Below, one piece after another: positions 35,416 through 44,336 of a stretch of 63,945 nt of DNA. Location of the stretch: positions 1,672,037-1,735,981 of the forward strand of contig NZ_MTFE01000010.1 of assembly GCF_001953305.1 (NCBI RefSeq), given 5' to 3'. Source of the DNA: Cnuella takakiae (lineage in GTDB: Bacteria; Bacteroidota; Bacteroidia; Chitinophagales; Chitinophagaceae). A model generated the notes under the pieces. It was given only the letters and a program-made list of their open reading frames with translations, was not told the origin of the DNA and ran no database searches. The position numbers and the translations under genes were made by a program. Positions within the stretch are counted from its first letter, which is position 1; the number at the start of each line of letters is the position of its first letter.

Positions 35416-36483
35416 CTAATCGATTATTCTTCCAATTTCCTCATCTACCCTCTTATTTGTCAGGTGGTAATATACCCTTGTATGTTTTGTATCGGTATGA
35501 CCTAGAATGGCAGCAGTGAGCTCTATGCTCACTCCAGCCTCTGCCAGCATCATGCCGGCACTATGGCGGGAAGTATGGCAGGGAATATTTTGTTCAATAC
35601 CACAATCCTGTGCAATTTTTTTAAGCAATAGGTTGTATGGCCTATTTTGAACACGTAAGGGTTGCCATTGAACGGCCTCAAATAGCTGCTTGATCTTACC
35701 GCGAATCGGTAAGCTGACCATGTTTCTTGTTTTGACGAGTTCTTTTACAAGGCGATCATCAATGATATTCTTGTTTTTGTCAAAGGAAATCATATCGGAG
35801 TGTCTTAGCCCCGTATAGCAGCCAATAAGAAACCAAAGAGTGGCAATTCTCCGGTTAGGACTTGCAATAGCAGCATATTGCTCTAAAGCAATTATTTGTT
35901 TTTTCGTTAGGTAGGCTCTATTTGGATCCTTATATGCTGGTTTTTCCTTGTAATGCTTAACCTCATTGCGCTTGATTATATCATCATCGATAGCTTTATT
36001 GAGAATCAATGATATTGTTTTGAAATAATTCCAAATTGTATTGTTGTTCAACTTTTCAGTTATCAATTTAATATGTAGGTTTTCGCACCATTGTTTATCA
36101 ATATCTTCTATATCTAGTTCTGGATACCATGATTCTAACACTCGAAGCTTGCTTAGATATTGGTTGATGGTTGTTTCTTTTTTAGTGCCTTTTATTGACC
36201 AAAGACTGATACAGTGCCAAGCGTATTTGTAGAAGCTTGTTAGGGTGTCCTCATCTACTGGTATATCCTGCAAACGCTTTACTTCCCCTAATTTCTTGCT
36301 CAAAATTTTATTTAAATGGCGAGCTTGTGGATGATTTACAACCTTACCATTTGTAAACTGATCGGCTCGAACCTTTATCCTTGTTGATTTAAATTTTCTG
36401 ACATTCCCGTTGGTTACCCTAATAGTTACTGTTAGTCGGTCTTTGCTATCCAATCTCCCTTTAAGTATGCACTTGATAACCAT
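35416..36483 (-). CDS. Tyrosine recombinase (internal integrase)
   Basis: About 355 residues from MVIKCILKGRLDSKDR (a frame 36 bases longer is possible). An N-terminal arm-binding-like domain and SAM-like core-binding domain precede the catalytic domain. The full set of active-site residues is visible: CYTGLRHSD (Arg I), HTSRHSAG (His/Arg II) and LGHTDTKHTRVYY (His and Tyr nucleophile). It is distinct from the integrases at 53608 and 55410. It may belong to a smaller element nested in element 1, or act on invertible DNA nearby. Confidence 0.88.
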   Translation of the reverse strand: MVIKCILKGRLDSKDRLTVTIRVTNGNVRKFKSTRIKVRADQFTNGKVVNHPQARHLNKILSKKLGEVKRLQDIPVDEDTLTSFYKYAWHCISLWSIKGTKKETTINQYLSKLRVLESWYPELDIEDIDKQWCENLHIKLITEKLNNNTIWNYFKTISLILNKAIDDDIIKRNEVKHYKEKPAYKDPNRAYLTKKQIIALEQYAAIASPNRRIATLWFLIGCYTGLRHSDMISFDKNKNIIDDRLVKELVKTRNMVSLPIRGKIKQLFEAVQWQPLRVQNRPYNLLLKKIAQDCGIEQNIPCHTSRHSAGMMLAEAGVSIELTAAILGHTDTKHTRVYYHLTNKRVDEEIGRIID

Positions 36484-36529
36484 TTGCAGAGGTTTTATCG
36501 TGTTAAGATTGTAAAACAAGTAGTGTTAT

Positions 36530-37009
36530 TTATTGCAGTCGAAATCTTTCAATAGGCTTCAAAAGGTCTGCTGTAATCCCCACTTTTATGTCCTCTGGCC
36601 CCGAGTAACACCCAAACTGATCACCATTGAAAAGATAAGCTTTTGCCAAGCCACTACATCCTTTACCTATTTGAGAACACTCCAGTTTCTTTATACACCG
36701 GCTACATACTGGATGCATGCTTTCGTATAGCCTGTAATCCCTTAGAGCGATAAACCGATAGCCTGCTGCTTGGCATTTCAGTAAATGATTAACATGCGAG
36801 TTCCTCGTTAACTTGGTCACTATCACGTATGTAGGAATAGGATCATTGAAAGAATAAGCTAGTACAGCTTCTCCATGTTGCCCCATGAACCACTCTTTCT
36901 CCCTTTTTTGGATATTGGAAAACTGGTAAGAATTTAAAGCCCAGGCTGTTCCAGCTGCTTGAGTGAAAGCTTCTGGAAATTCTATGTCAATCTGTTTTTT
37001 AATAGGCAT
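36530..37009 (-). CDS. Hypothetical protein with four-cysteine cluster
   Basis: About 159 residues from MPIKKQIDIEF. The middle reads WFMGQHGEAVLAYSF...YVIVTKLTRNSHVNHLLKCQAAGYRFIAL, a pattern that could fit a small nuclease fold, but this is uncertain. Four cysteines in HPVCSRCIKKLECSQIGKGC probably bind a metal. It lies 46 bp upstream of the internal integrase gene and probably shares its transcript. Confidence 0.55.
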   Translation of the reverse strand: MPIKKQIDIEFPEAFTQAAGTAWALNSYQFSNIQKREKEWFMGQHGEAVLAYSFNDPIPTYVIVTKLTRNSHVNHLLKCQAAGYRFIALRDYRLYESMHPVCSRCIKKLECSQIGKGCSGLAKAYLFNGDQFGCYSGPEDIKVGITADLLKPIERFRLQ

Positions 37010-37533
37010 AACAAACGGTTTTATTTGAATCAAATGTAATAACTGTAAACATTTATTACAAATATTTTTGTGTTTATTTTTCGATCTATTGCTGAGCTAG
37101 TTTAAATAGTATTAGAAGTGCCTGTATTCAAGTTGCCTATTACTTACGATAATAGAAACTCATGTGACTTAATGAATCTTATTGACTAACGCTCCTCATA
37201 TTACAATACACCTTCATATGGTTTGCTGGCCTAGAATTTCCAAAAATTGCTGTCGGTTATACTGGTTTATGTTCTGACCTCAAGGTGAAACAGTTTATTT
37301 CATACTTTAGCTTTCTTTCCTTCCCCTAAGCAATTCATTTCCAATCCTTTAAAATGCTAAAGTTTATCTGATTAGGCCAAATTCGGGGCCTGTTAAACGT
37401 ATGTATAAATAATGTAATTGCTTCTTGAAATACAGTCTAGAACGTTGTTGGCATGTGCACCTGGCTTGCCAACCTACTAAGGCTTAAGATTTTTTATAAG
37501 AACCTATAACAACCTAATACAAAACCAAAACAC
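37010..37533. other. AT-rich spacer, 524 bp
   Basis: No gene is seen. It contains the second TTACAAATATT copy (37056-37066) and the upstream regions of the two divergent genes at its ends. No strong promoter or terminator was recognised. Confidence 0.5.
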
Positions 37534-40146
37534 ATGAAACGACAATTACTCTTGTCTGTGCTATCGGCTGTTGCCGCAATTAATCTTTACGGGCAAAACA
37601 CAACGCCTTACTGGAGTCTTGCTGGGAATTCAAACGGTGTTGGCACTGCCAAGTTGGGAACTACCAACTCCATTCCACTAACTCTCATCACAAACAACGT
37701 AGAGCGAATGCGCATTGATCCTACTACCGGCAGAATAGCGGTGGGTGCCAGCTTTTTGAGAGGAAAGCTAACCTTGGTCAATAATGGAAGTACTCCTTCT
37801 GCAGTATGGGTGAATAATGGAACACCGCTATTTACAGGCTTTGCAGAAGCCACGGGAGGTAATGGAGATTACATCATCAACATGGCATCAGACGCTAGGA
37901 CCACTAGAGCTAACTACATGGCCAAAAGAGCAAGAGGAACACTTGCAAACCCCTTAGCCGTCATTGATAACGACTTTATTACTTCAATACAAGCATCTGG
38001 TTACGACGGCACCCAATTCCAGAACCCTGCAACCATCGATTTTTTTGTTGATGGCACCCCGTCAGCCGGGAATGTGCCTGTTCGAATATCTATGTCAACT
38101 GGCGCCAATCTAACTACAAGAAAAGAGCGTCTTAAGATTGGAAATAGCGGAAACATTGATTTCAACAGTGGACAACTGTATGTTGATCAAGCAAACGGCA
38201 ATGTTGGTATTGGAACTTACCAAAGTGCAGGTAAACTTACCATTCACAACAATGGCTCTTTGCCTTCAGCTCCATGGCTGGCAGATGGAACCATGTTTAC
38301 AGGCTTTGCAGAAGATAAAATAGGTGGCGCAGACTTCATAGTTAACATGGCTACCAACACACCTGATTCGCGACCAGTGTTTATGGGTAAACGATCACGT
38401 GGAACACTGGGAGCACCCCTTCCGGTAGTAGATAAGGATAAGTTGTTTGGCATCCTGCCAGCTGCGTTCGATGGGAAATCATTTCAAGTTCCTGCTTCCA
38501 TAGATTTTATTGCAGATGGAGCTCCAACTGCTGGTAGTGTGCCTACCCGAATTGCATTTTTTACAGGTGCGAATGGTGCCACAAGAAAAGAAAGATTCAG
38601 TATTGGAAGTAATGGTAGTCTGAATTTCAATAGCAACCAATTGTTAGTAAGCGAAACCGCAACCGAAAGAATTGTGCGCCTCAATAACGGGCAGGTTGTG
38701 CTTTCAACTGGTATATCATCACCTGCAGGAACGATGAATCTAAACAGTTCCAAGTTGTACATCAATATGGACCAGTATGAAAAGGAAGCAGAAAAGCCAA
38801 TACCACCTGATGCACTAGTAGCTGTAGGCGGCAACATGTTTCTAACCGGTGGTGTTCATTCTGAAAACGGATCGTTGATTATGGACAATGGTAGTATCGA
38901 TTTGACAGGGAGTTTAAGTATTAAATATGGAGGAATTATTGCCAACTCTGGAGATGGCTCAGGTAATAGAGGTAAAACAATGATTCAGGGTGGAGAAGTG
39001 GAAATTACTGGGGAAGATTCTTACATCAACCTTCCTGGACCTTATGGAGGAATTTCCGTAAGAGGCACTTATCCAATTTTCGCCAAAGGAATTTATAACG
39101 GTAGAGGCTGGGAATTCGAAAGTAGGGGACTTCATGCTGAAGGAAATACCGAAGGTGTTTATGGAAGAAGCTATGGTTATTCATACTTAGATATTTATAG
39201 CGCTAGGAGATCTTCTGGGGTTTATGGTTTTAATGAAACTATTGGTGTTGGTGTAAGAGGGACTAGCAATAACGGTTTAGGCGTGCTAGGATCTTCAAAG
39301 TTTTCACATGGTATTTTTGGAACTACCGAAAGCGACACTGCTTTTGCAGGGTATTTCTCTGGTAAAGTCTTTAGCAGCAATGGCTATTTCAGCGCCTCCG
39401 ATAAAAACTTGAAAAAGAACATCAAGAATCTTCCTGAGGGCCTTGACATTATCAATAAACTAGAGCCAAAATCTTACGAGTTCCGAAACGATGGCGCAAT
39501 GGCGCAGATGAATTTACCAAAAGGAAAGCATTTTGGGCTATTGGCACAGGATGTAGAAAAAGTGCTGCCAACTTTGGTGCACACTTCTGAATTTGACCCT
39601 ATGTTCACCCTTGCACCTGCAAGCTATGATTCTACAGGAAAGAATGCAGTATTGCCGCCAGTAACAGGATCCCAAGAGAAAATTGCCTACAAAGCCATCA
39701 ATTATACTGAATTGATTCCGGTGCTAGTTAAGGGGATGCAGGAGCAGCAAAGCCAAATTGAAGAGCAAGGAAAGCAAACGGAAAACCTTATGAGACAGGT
39801 AGCAGAACAGCAAAAACAAATTGAGGACTTAAAAGCTATTGTAAATAAGCTTTCTGGAATTAGCACAACTTCTGCAAGCCTGAGCAGTGCAAAACTCGGT
39901 AATCCGATTCCTAACCCTTCTAAAAGCTCAACTGTCATTTCCTACAATGTGCCAGAAGGTAGCAGATCGGTTTTTTTGCTAGTCACAGACATGAAAGGAG
40001 CTTTAATAAAACAAGTAAAGCTAAATGCAAAGGGTAGTAGTCAAATAAATTTAAATACTACAGCATTGGCAGCGGGTACTTATACCTACAACTTAATTGT
40101 TGATGGTACAAAACAAGAATCGAAGCAATTGATCATAACACGGTAA
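37534..40146 (+). CDS. Large surface protein: tail-fibre-like repeats, S74 chaperone and T9SS domain
   Basis: 870 residues with a signal peptide (MKRQLLLSVLSAVAAINLYGQ). Residues about 80-220 and 233-372 are two copies of a roughly 140-residue repeat (FTGFAE..., RKER, LYV). Glycine-rich fibre-like sequence with YGR and GVYG turns follows. At about residue 619, SASDKNLKKNIKNLPEGLDIINKLEPKSYEF starts an S74 intramolecular chaperone (as in phage tail spikes), followed by a Gln-rich coiled coil (about 730-775). The last 80 residues (GNPIPNPSKSSTVISY...AAGTYTYNLIVDG) are a type A T9SS sorting domain. It is thus probably a trimeric fibre exported by the host's type IX system and displayed on the cell. 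Confidence 0.85.
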   Translation: MKRQLLLSVLSAVAAINLYGQNTTPYWSLAGNSNGVGTAKLGTTNSIPLTLITNNVERMRIDPTTGRIAVGASFLRGKLTLVNNGSTPSAVWVNNGTPLFTGFAEATGGNGDYIINMASDARTTRANYMAKRARGTLANPLAVIDNDFITSIQASGYDGTQFQNPATIDFFVDGTPSAGNVPVRISMSTGANLTTRKERLKIGNSGNIDFNSGQLYVDQANGNVGIGTYQSAGKLTIHNNGSLPSAPWLADGTMFTGFAEDKIGGADFIVNMATNTPDSRPVFMGKRSRGTLGAPLPVVDKDKLFGILPAAFDGKSFQVPASIDFIADGAPTAGSVPTRIAFFTGANGATRKERFSIGSNGSLNFNSNQLLVSETATERIVRLNNGQVVLSTGISSPAGTMNLNSSKLYINMDQYEKEAEKPIPPDALVAVGGNMFLTGGVHSENGSLIMDNGSIDLTGSLSIKYGGIIANSGDGSGNRGKTMIQGGEVEITGEDSYINLPGPYGGISVRGTYPIFAKGIYNGRGWEFESRGLHAEGNTEGVYGRSYGYSYLDIYSARRSSGVYGFNETIGVGVRGTSNNGLGVLGSSKFSHGIFGTTESDTAFAGYFSGKVFSSNGYFSASDKNLKKNIKNLPEGLDIINKLEPKSYEFRNDGAMAQMNLPKGKHFGLLAQDVEKVLPTLVHTSEFDPMFTLAPASYDSTGKNAVLPPVTGSQEKIAYKAINYTELIPVLVKGMQEQQSQIEEQGKQTENLMRQVAEQQKQIEDLKAIVNKLSGISTTSASLSSAKLGNPIPNPSKSSTVISYNVPEGSRSVFLLVTDMKGALIKQVKLNAKGSSQINLNTTALAAGTYTYNLIVDGTKQESKQLIITR

Positions 40147-40261
40147 TTGGAAGCTTTATTTTCAATGCCTGTATGATCTCTTCGTGTAATTCATAGAAAA
40201 GGTTGTCAAGGAAGCTATTTACTATTAGCCTTCAAATGACCATCTTAATTATATGGGTGTG

Positions 40262-40293
40262 ACAAACCGGCAGCTAGTTAGCTGCCGGTTTGT
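40262..40293. terminator. Bidirectional terminator between convergent genes
   Basis: A 15-bp perfect stem (ACAAACCGGCAGCTA and complement) with a minimal loop. It lies between the convergent S74/T9SS and tail-like genes and can stop both transcripts. Confidence 0.75.
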
Positions 40294-40302
40294 ATTTAAG
40301 GT

Positions 40303-42981
40303 TTACCTTCTTTCCAAATACCTGAACTCATGAGGGCCGGTAAAGGTTTTGGGGTGTGCATTGTCGGATATTTCATGTAATACCACCTGGCCGGAGCAAT
40401 CAGTGAAATTCATGTCGTAATGCAGTAACATGAATGTTTTGCCTTTGGTCTGCGCTGTGATATCCGTTATTTGCCATTGGTGAATGCAATCCCCTGGCGC
40501 TGGCAGGTTCAATCCGTCCGTATCCCCTTCAAAAAGACACAATACCCGGCGCTTCGCATACCATACCGCCATAGCCTGCCACCAGCCAAATGGCTGCTTG
40601 AAGCCAGGGTAAGCCGGGTGAGTGAACTTTCCTGCAAGCAGATATTTGCCGGTGCCGTCTTTCCTCAATAGAGCCCCTTTAAACAGCTTTCTCGGGCTGT
40701 CTGATACATAGACCTGCTGTTCGTGTTTTGACTGGTATTTACCACCCTGAAAAACCCTATTATACTGCCCTGAGTATTCAGCATAACCGCCGTTTATGTA
40801 TGGATCGTAGGTGAAGCGAAGGTTTTGGTAAAACACATCGGTGTTATCCTGCGAGAAATCAGGGCGAACATTCAAGGTGTGCAAGGTGAGGTACACCAAG
40901 CCTCCAACCGGGGAGGCCGGGGCTTTCCAGGTAAGGGTAGCCCAATCAGGATCAGTATAGTCAACGAATGTTTGTGCTGTAGCGCTTTGGCTGCCCCAGT
41001 TATCACCAGCCTGTACCCATGTTTCTTTATCGTTTACCCGACCTAACCACCAGAAAGTGCCATCATTGCCGGCAAGCCTTACCGTCATAACGAATACAGA
41101 TTGCCCGTAGTTGCTGCCGGTTTGTTTCAGCTTGTAGTCGATACTTGCTGTGAACCGGTCTTTTGCTTCTATCGGGATGGGGTTGCTTTCAATGTGGTTG
41201 CTATTGGGCACCTGATTGGTTTGTGGGGTAAACACTAGGTAGCGCTCTTTTTCGTACCCTTCAAAGAATACCCGCTTAATATAGGCTTGTGAGGTGATGG
41301 TATTGGGTGAATGGGCAAACCCAGCTTTCATTGTCCAATCCTCTACCTGGTATGCTTTCCAATCCTGCCCACCCATGGGGATGATCATTGCACCCCGGCT
41401 GAAATTGATGTTATCAACCAATTCTTTGTGGAATTCATAATTGAACACCTCTTTTACTTCCCGGTGCGGCCGGTTGTAGATAACGTTTTGCTGTTCGTTA
41501 ATCCAGCTTACTTTTTCATCAAACCCCAAGAGCTTTACCGGCTCTATCATTTCCGGGTTAGGGGTAAGGATACTGGGAATAAGGGCACCGGCGCTGTCAA
41601 ACTTCCAAACCTTGTATGTGCCACCTTGAAGTTCGTCGGGCCTTACAATCCACCATTTGCCGCCATTGAACTGCAAGAATGCATCTTCACCCAATATTCT
41701 TTGCAACACTTCATAGCAGGAAATAGAAGTGCCCACTTCATCTTCAAAGGTTTTTGCATCCAAATAGGTGGTTGCATACATGGGTAGGCCGGGGTTGTTT
41801 TCTTCCCACAGGTTGTGCACCAGGTTTATTCCCAACTCCAACCCGGTCTTTTGCAGTGCCCAGGCCACATACTGAATGAGAGTAAAAGTGCCTTTTGGGT
41901 TCTTGCCTGCTTTGTCCGTCAGGGGCACATCTTTCAGTAAGCCTAAACCATCGGTTGCTACCAGCTGTACCTCATTAGGGTAAGGCAGAAAGGGCTCCAT
42001 TGCATCAGAAAAGGTGAGGAAGCCCTGGAAGGTTGGCACCTGCACGTTGTTGGTGTAGTGTACCACATACCACCGGTTATCTTCTCCCTCTCCAAAATTG
42101 GACAGGTTCACTTCTTCGGATCCGAGAAACCGAATGATTGCCTCTTTCGCCCTAATGGGTGTAAATGGGCTTTCTTCATTGTCAACAATGGAAACCGAAA
42201 AGGCATTGCCTGCTCCATCCAAAGGAATGATCTTGTCAACTGCTGTCGGGTTCTTCTCTGATGTATCGATAATGTCAACGGTTTGCAGTGTTTCCTCAAA
42301 GTTTCTCCATTGAAGGCGATAAATAAGCCGTTCTGGGGCATTTGGGCTGGTAGGCGGTACAATGTTGCCAAACTCGGATGCAACCGCTTCTATGCGGTAT
42401 CTATGGCCCTCCTGGATGATAAAGGTGAATGTATTGGGAATGGCAGGGTAGCTGGACACGTTGCTGGTGGCTTTATAAAGCACGGTCTCAGTGGTTAGAT
42501 CGGTTACTGCCAACCAGTAAAAACCAGGCAGGCCTTCAAAGATGGGCTGCTGTACGGTTATTGTTGAACCTGCTGGCGCATCCATGGTGCCGGCTTCGCT
42601 GATATAGCTTTCAAGTTTTCGCACACCATCAACATCAAGGAACAGGTTACTATCAACAAAGGGCTGCGGTTGGTCCTTGTTTACCCATTCAATAGCCGGG
42701 ATGCTGGCCGGCAGCGGCTGGGCAACGGCACATTGGCTACTGTTAGGCACAATGCTTTGCACCGCATAGGGGTAGTTTGTCCGGGGGAAGATGATTACCA
42801 GATCAGCACCCAGGCAAAACCGGGTCACTTCCTTGTTTTCAACATAGTTGCCATCTGTCCGGGGAAAGATAGCCGGGATGGGTTGGCCATCTTGTGCACG
42901 GGGCTTGATCTTTCGGGTGGTTTCGTCGTATTCAACAAGGATAGTACGGCCTGCTGTTTCAAACTGGAATAATAGTTTCAT
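40303..42981 (-). CDS. Large phage tail-tip/baseplate-like protein
   Basis: 892 residues without a signal peptide. The middle segment (VSIVDNEESPFTPIRAKEAIIRFLG...NRWYVVHYTNNVQVPTFQGFLTFSDAMEPFLPYPNEVQLVATDGLGLLKDVPL) has the pattern of the large tail-tip proteins of Bacteroidota prophages, where P-F-x-P-I...DG-L-G-L-L-K-D recurs. The C-terminal half is beta-rich. It is the last gene of the minus-strand operon, yet no other tail, capsid or portal gene is present. It could be a relic, or a piece used to modify a helper phage. Confidence 0.65.
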   Translation of the reverse strand: MKLLFQFETAGRTILVEYDETTRKIKPRAQDGQPIPAIFPRTDGNYVENKEVTRFCLGADLVIIFPRTNYPYAVQSIVPNSSQCAVAQPLPASIPAIEWVNKDQPQPFVDSNLFLDVDGVRKLESYISEAGTMDAPAGSTITVQQPIFEGLPGFYWLAVTDLTTETVLYKATSNVSSYPAIPNTFTFIIQEGHRYRIEAVASEFGNIVPPTSPNAPERLIYRLQWRNFEETLQTVDIIDTSEKNPTAVDKIIPLDGAGNAFSVSIVDNEESPFTPIRAKEAIIRFLGSEEVNLSNFGEGEDNRWYVVHYTNNVQVPTFQGFLTFSDAMEPFLPYPNEVQLVATDGLGLLKDVPLTDKAGKNPKGTFTLIQYVAWALQKTGLELGINLVHNLWEENNPGLPMYATTYLDAKTFEDEVGTSISCYEVLQRILGEDAFLQFNGGKWWIVRPDELQGGTYKVWKFDSAGALIPSILTPNPEMIEPVKLLGFDEKVSWINEQQNVIYNRPHREVKEVFNYEFHKELVDNINFSRGAMIIPMGGQDWKAYQVEDWTMKAGFAHSPNTITSQAYIKRVFFEGYEKERYLVFTPQTNQVPNSNHIESNPIPIEAKDRFTASIDYKLKQTGSNYGQSVFVMTVRLAGNDGTFWWLGRVNDKETWVQAGDNWGSQSATAQTFVDYTDPDWATLTWKAPASPVGGLVYLTLHTLNVRPDFSQDNTDVFYQNLRFTYDPYINGGYAEYSGQYNRVFQGGKYQSKHEQQVYVSDSPRKLFKGALLRKDGTGKYLLAGKFTHPAYPGFKQPFGWWQAMAVWYAKRRVLCLFEGDTDGLNLPAPGDCIHQWQITDITAQTKGKTFMLLHYDMNFTDCSGQVVLHEISDNAHPKTFTGPHEFRYLERR

Positions 42982-43015
42982 TTTAGCTTGTTTTATTGTT
43001 TTGTGAGGGTTTGGA

Positions 43016-43279
43016 TTAAAGCGTTGTTTGGTGCGTAGGTTTTACATTCACGAAGACGATGTGTTTTCCCTGGTTGTTGTCGTGGAACTCCTGGAATTCC
43101 TGCCTTGTTATCGGGTTGCTTGTTGTTGCGGGTTCATCAGGCCAACGACAGTATACTTCATCATCACAATTCCAGAAGTAAACCTTCTCTGGCCTTAGTT
43201 CATTGATACTAAGCTTGCCTGTTTGCAGGTCTTTAAGCGCTTGGAGTTTTTCTTTTCTAGATACTGGTCGACTTTTCAT
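43016..43279 (-). CDS. Small hypothetical protein, paralogue A
   Basis: 87 residues. Pattern: basic start, KLQALKDLQTGKLSINELRPEKVYFWNCDDEVYCRWPDEP...ITRQEFQEFHDNNQGKHIVFV. It shares this layout with its neighbour at 43299 (R/K-EKL..L..G...I..L.P.K.Y.W.C.D..Y..WP..P). The pair probably arose by tandem duplication. Function unknown; part of the minus-strand phage-like operon. Confidence 0.65.
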   Translation of the reverse strand: MKSRPVSRKEKLQALKDLQTGKLSINELRPEKVYFWNCDDEVYCRWPDEPATTSNPITRQEFQEFHDNNQGKHIVFVNVKPTHQTTL

Positions 43280-43298
43280 ATTGGTACTTTTTGATTGA

Positions 43299-43526
43299 TT
43301 ACTTGATTATAAAATGCATCCCGGGGTTTTCATCACAATACCTGTTGAAAGCCTCTTCGCTCATGGGTTCTGACTGTTGCTGTGGCTTACCTGGCCAAAG
43401 GGTGTACATACCGTCTTCGCACATCCACTGGTATTTCTTTGTTGGCTGCAGGTCTGTGATGCTCTTCTTGCCCTCTATGAGTGCGCGGAGTGTTTCAATC
43501 TTTTGTTTTCTATTATTTGCTTTCAT
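43299..43526 (-). CDS. Small hypothetical protein, paralogue B
   Basis: 75 residues, KIETLRALIEGKKSITDLQPTKKYQWMCEDGMYTLWPGKP...MSEEAFNRYCDENPGMHFII. Clear paralogue of the 43016 product (same order of helix, YxW-C-D, W-P, and C-terminal helix and strand). The genes are 19 bp apart. Function unknown. Confidence 0.65.
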   Translation of the reverse strand: MKANNRKQKIETLRALIEGKKSITDLQPTKKYQWMCEDGMYTLWPGKPQQQSEPMSEEAFNRYCDENPGMHFIIK

Positions 43527-43532
43527 AAGCTT

Positions 43533-43829
43533 TTAGTTGTTGGATCCTTTTACAATCCGGTTATACAATTCATCCAACTGTTCATCGGTTAGCCTTTCTA
43601 GATCGATCTCGTTGGATATGCTTTGCATTTTGGGCATCACATAAGGCAGTAGGTCGGTGTAAGCCTTAACCTTATCGCGGCCTTCCAGCTTTTCGAATTC
43701 TTCTGCGATGACTGGAAAGTTCTTTTCCAGGAAGTCGCTCATCAATTCCCGGATCTTGCTTGTTGCTTTGTTGGCGGAACCTTTGGGCCTGCCCTCCGGA
43801 TTTCCTGATTTTCCTTTTTCAAAAGGCAT
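43533..43829 (-). CDS. DUF5681 protein, small-terminase-like
   Basis: 98 residues. The start MPFEKGKSGNPEGRPKGSANKAT is the signature of DUF5681, a domain common in phage and satellite DNA-packaging regions. It is followed by a long helical region (SKIRELMSDFLEKNFPVIAEEFEKLEG...YTDLLPYVMPK). By position and size it could be a small terminase subunit or a related DNA-binding adaptor. No large terminase gene is nearby. Domain recognition is good; the packaging role is inference. Confidence 0.7.
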   Translation of the reverse strand: MPFEKGKSGNPEGRPKGSANKATSKIRELMSDFLEKNFPVIAEEFEKLEGRDKVKAYTDLLPYVMPKMQSISNEIDLERLTDEQLDELYNRIVKGSNN

Positions 43830-43831
43830 GG

Positions 43832-44332
43832 TTACTGTTTTTTGTTGTTGTTTACAATTGATGGAACGTTTTGGTATTGTGGCACCTCAAAGCCTGCAGC
43901 CTCCCATTGAGCGAGGAAGTCGGGAAAGGTTTTGCAGATCCAGTAAAAGCCGCCGGCAGATATGATGCGCTGTTGCTCCTTCTTTTGGGCTTCCCTCTGC
44001 CGGTCTGCACCTATTTTAATCTCGATGGATAGGGAACGACCCTTGTAGGTGCCGCGGATATCGGCTATTCCTTTCCGGGTGTTTCCTTTGGTCCATTTAA
44101 CCTGTCCATTCATCACCCGGGGCATGCCCATTGTGTTGGTGCGGGAAGCTTCGCCATGGGGCAGGAAGTTGATAAAATCTTCTATTGCTGTTGTGAGCCC
44201 GTTGGAGGTTGTATCGTTGTATGGCTTTGTCTTGAGTGCATAGCCTCCGGATAGATCAAAGAAGCCGGGGGATTTGGCCTTGATGTGCTCCAGCTTCATC
44301 CGGCGGAGTAGTTGTTTCCAGTTGGGGTACAT
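43832..44332 (-). CDS. VRR-NUC-type nuclease
   Basis: 166 residues. The C-terminal half KGIADIRGTYKGRSLSIEIKIGADRQREAQKKEQQRIISAGGFYWICKTF fits a VRR-NUC/PD-(D/E)xK nuclease: the Asp of ADI, the E-x-K of IEIK, and the Gln-rich helix (KEQQRI). Phage-encoded members resolve or trim branched DNA. It ends 2 bp before the DUF5681 gene and begins 4 bp after the primase-like gene, so it is part of the replication and packaging operon. Confidence 0.75.
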   Translation of the reverse strand: MYPNWKQLLRRMKLEHIKAKSPGFFDLSGGYALKTKPYNDTTSNGLTTAIEDFINFLPHGEASRTNTMGMPRVMNGQVKWTKGNTRKGIADIRGTYKGRSLSIEIKIGADRQREAQKKEQQRIISAGGFYWICKTFPDFLAQWEAAGFEVPQYQNVPSIVNNNKKQ

Positions 44333-44336
44333 GGTT

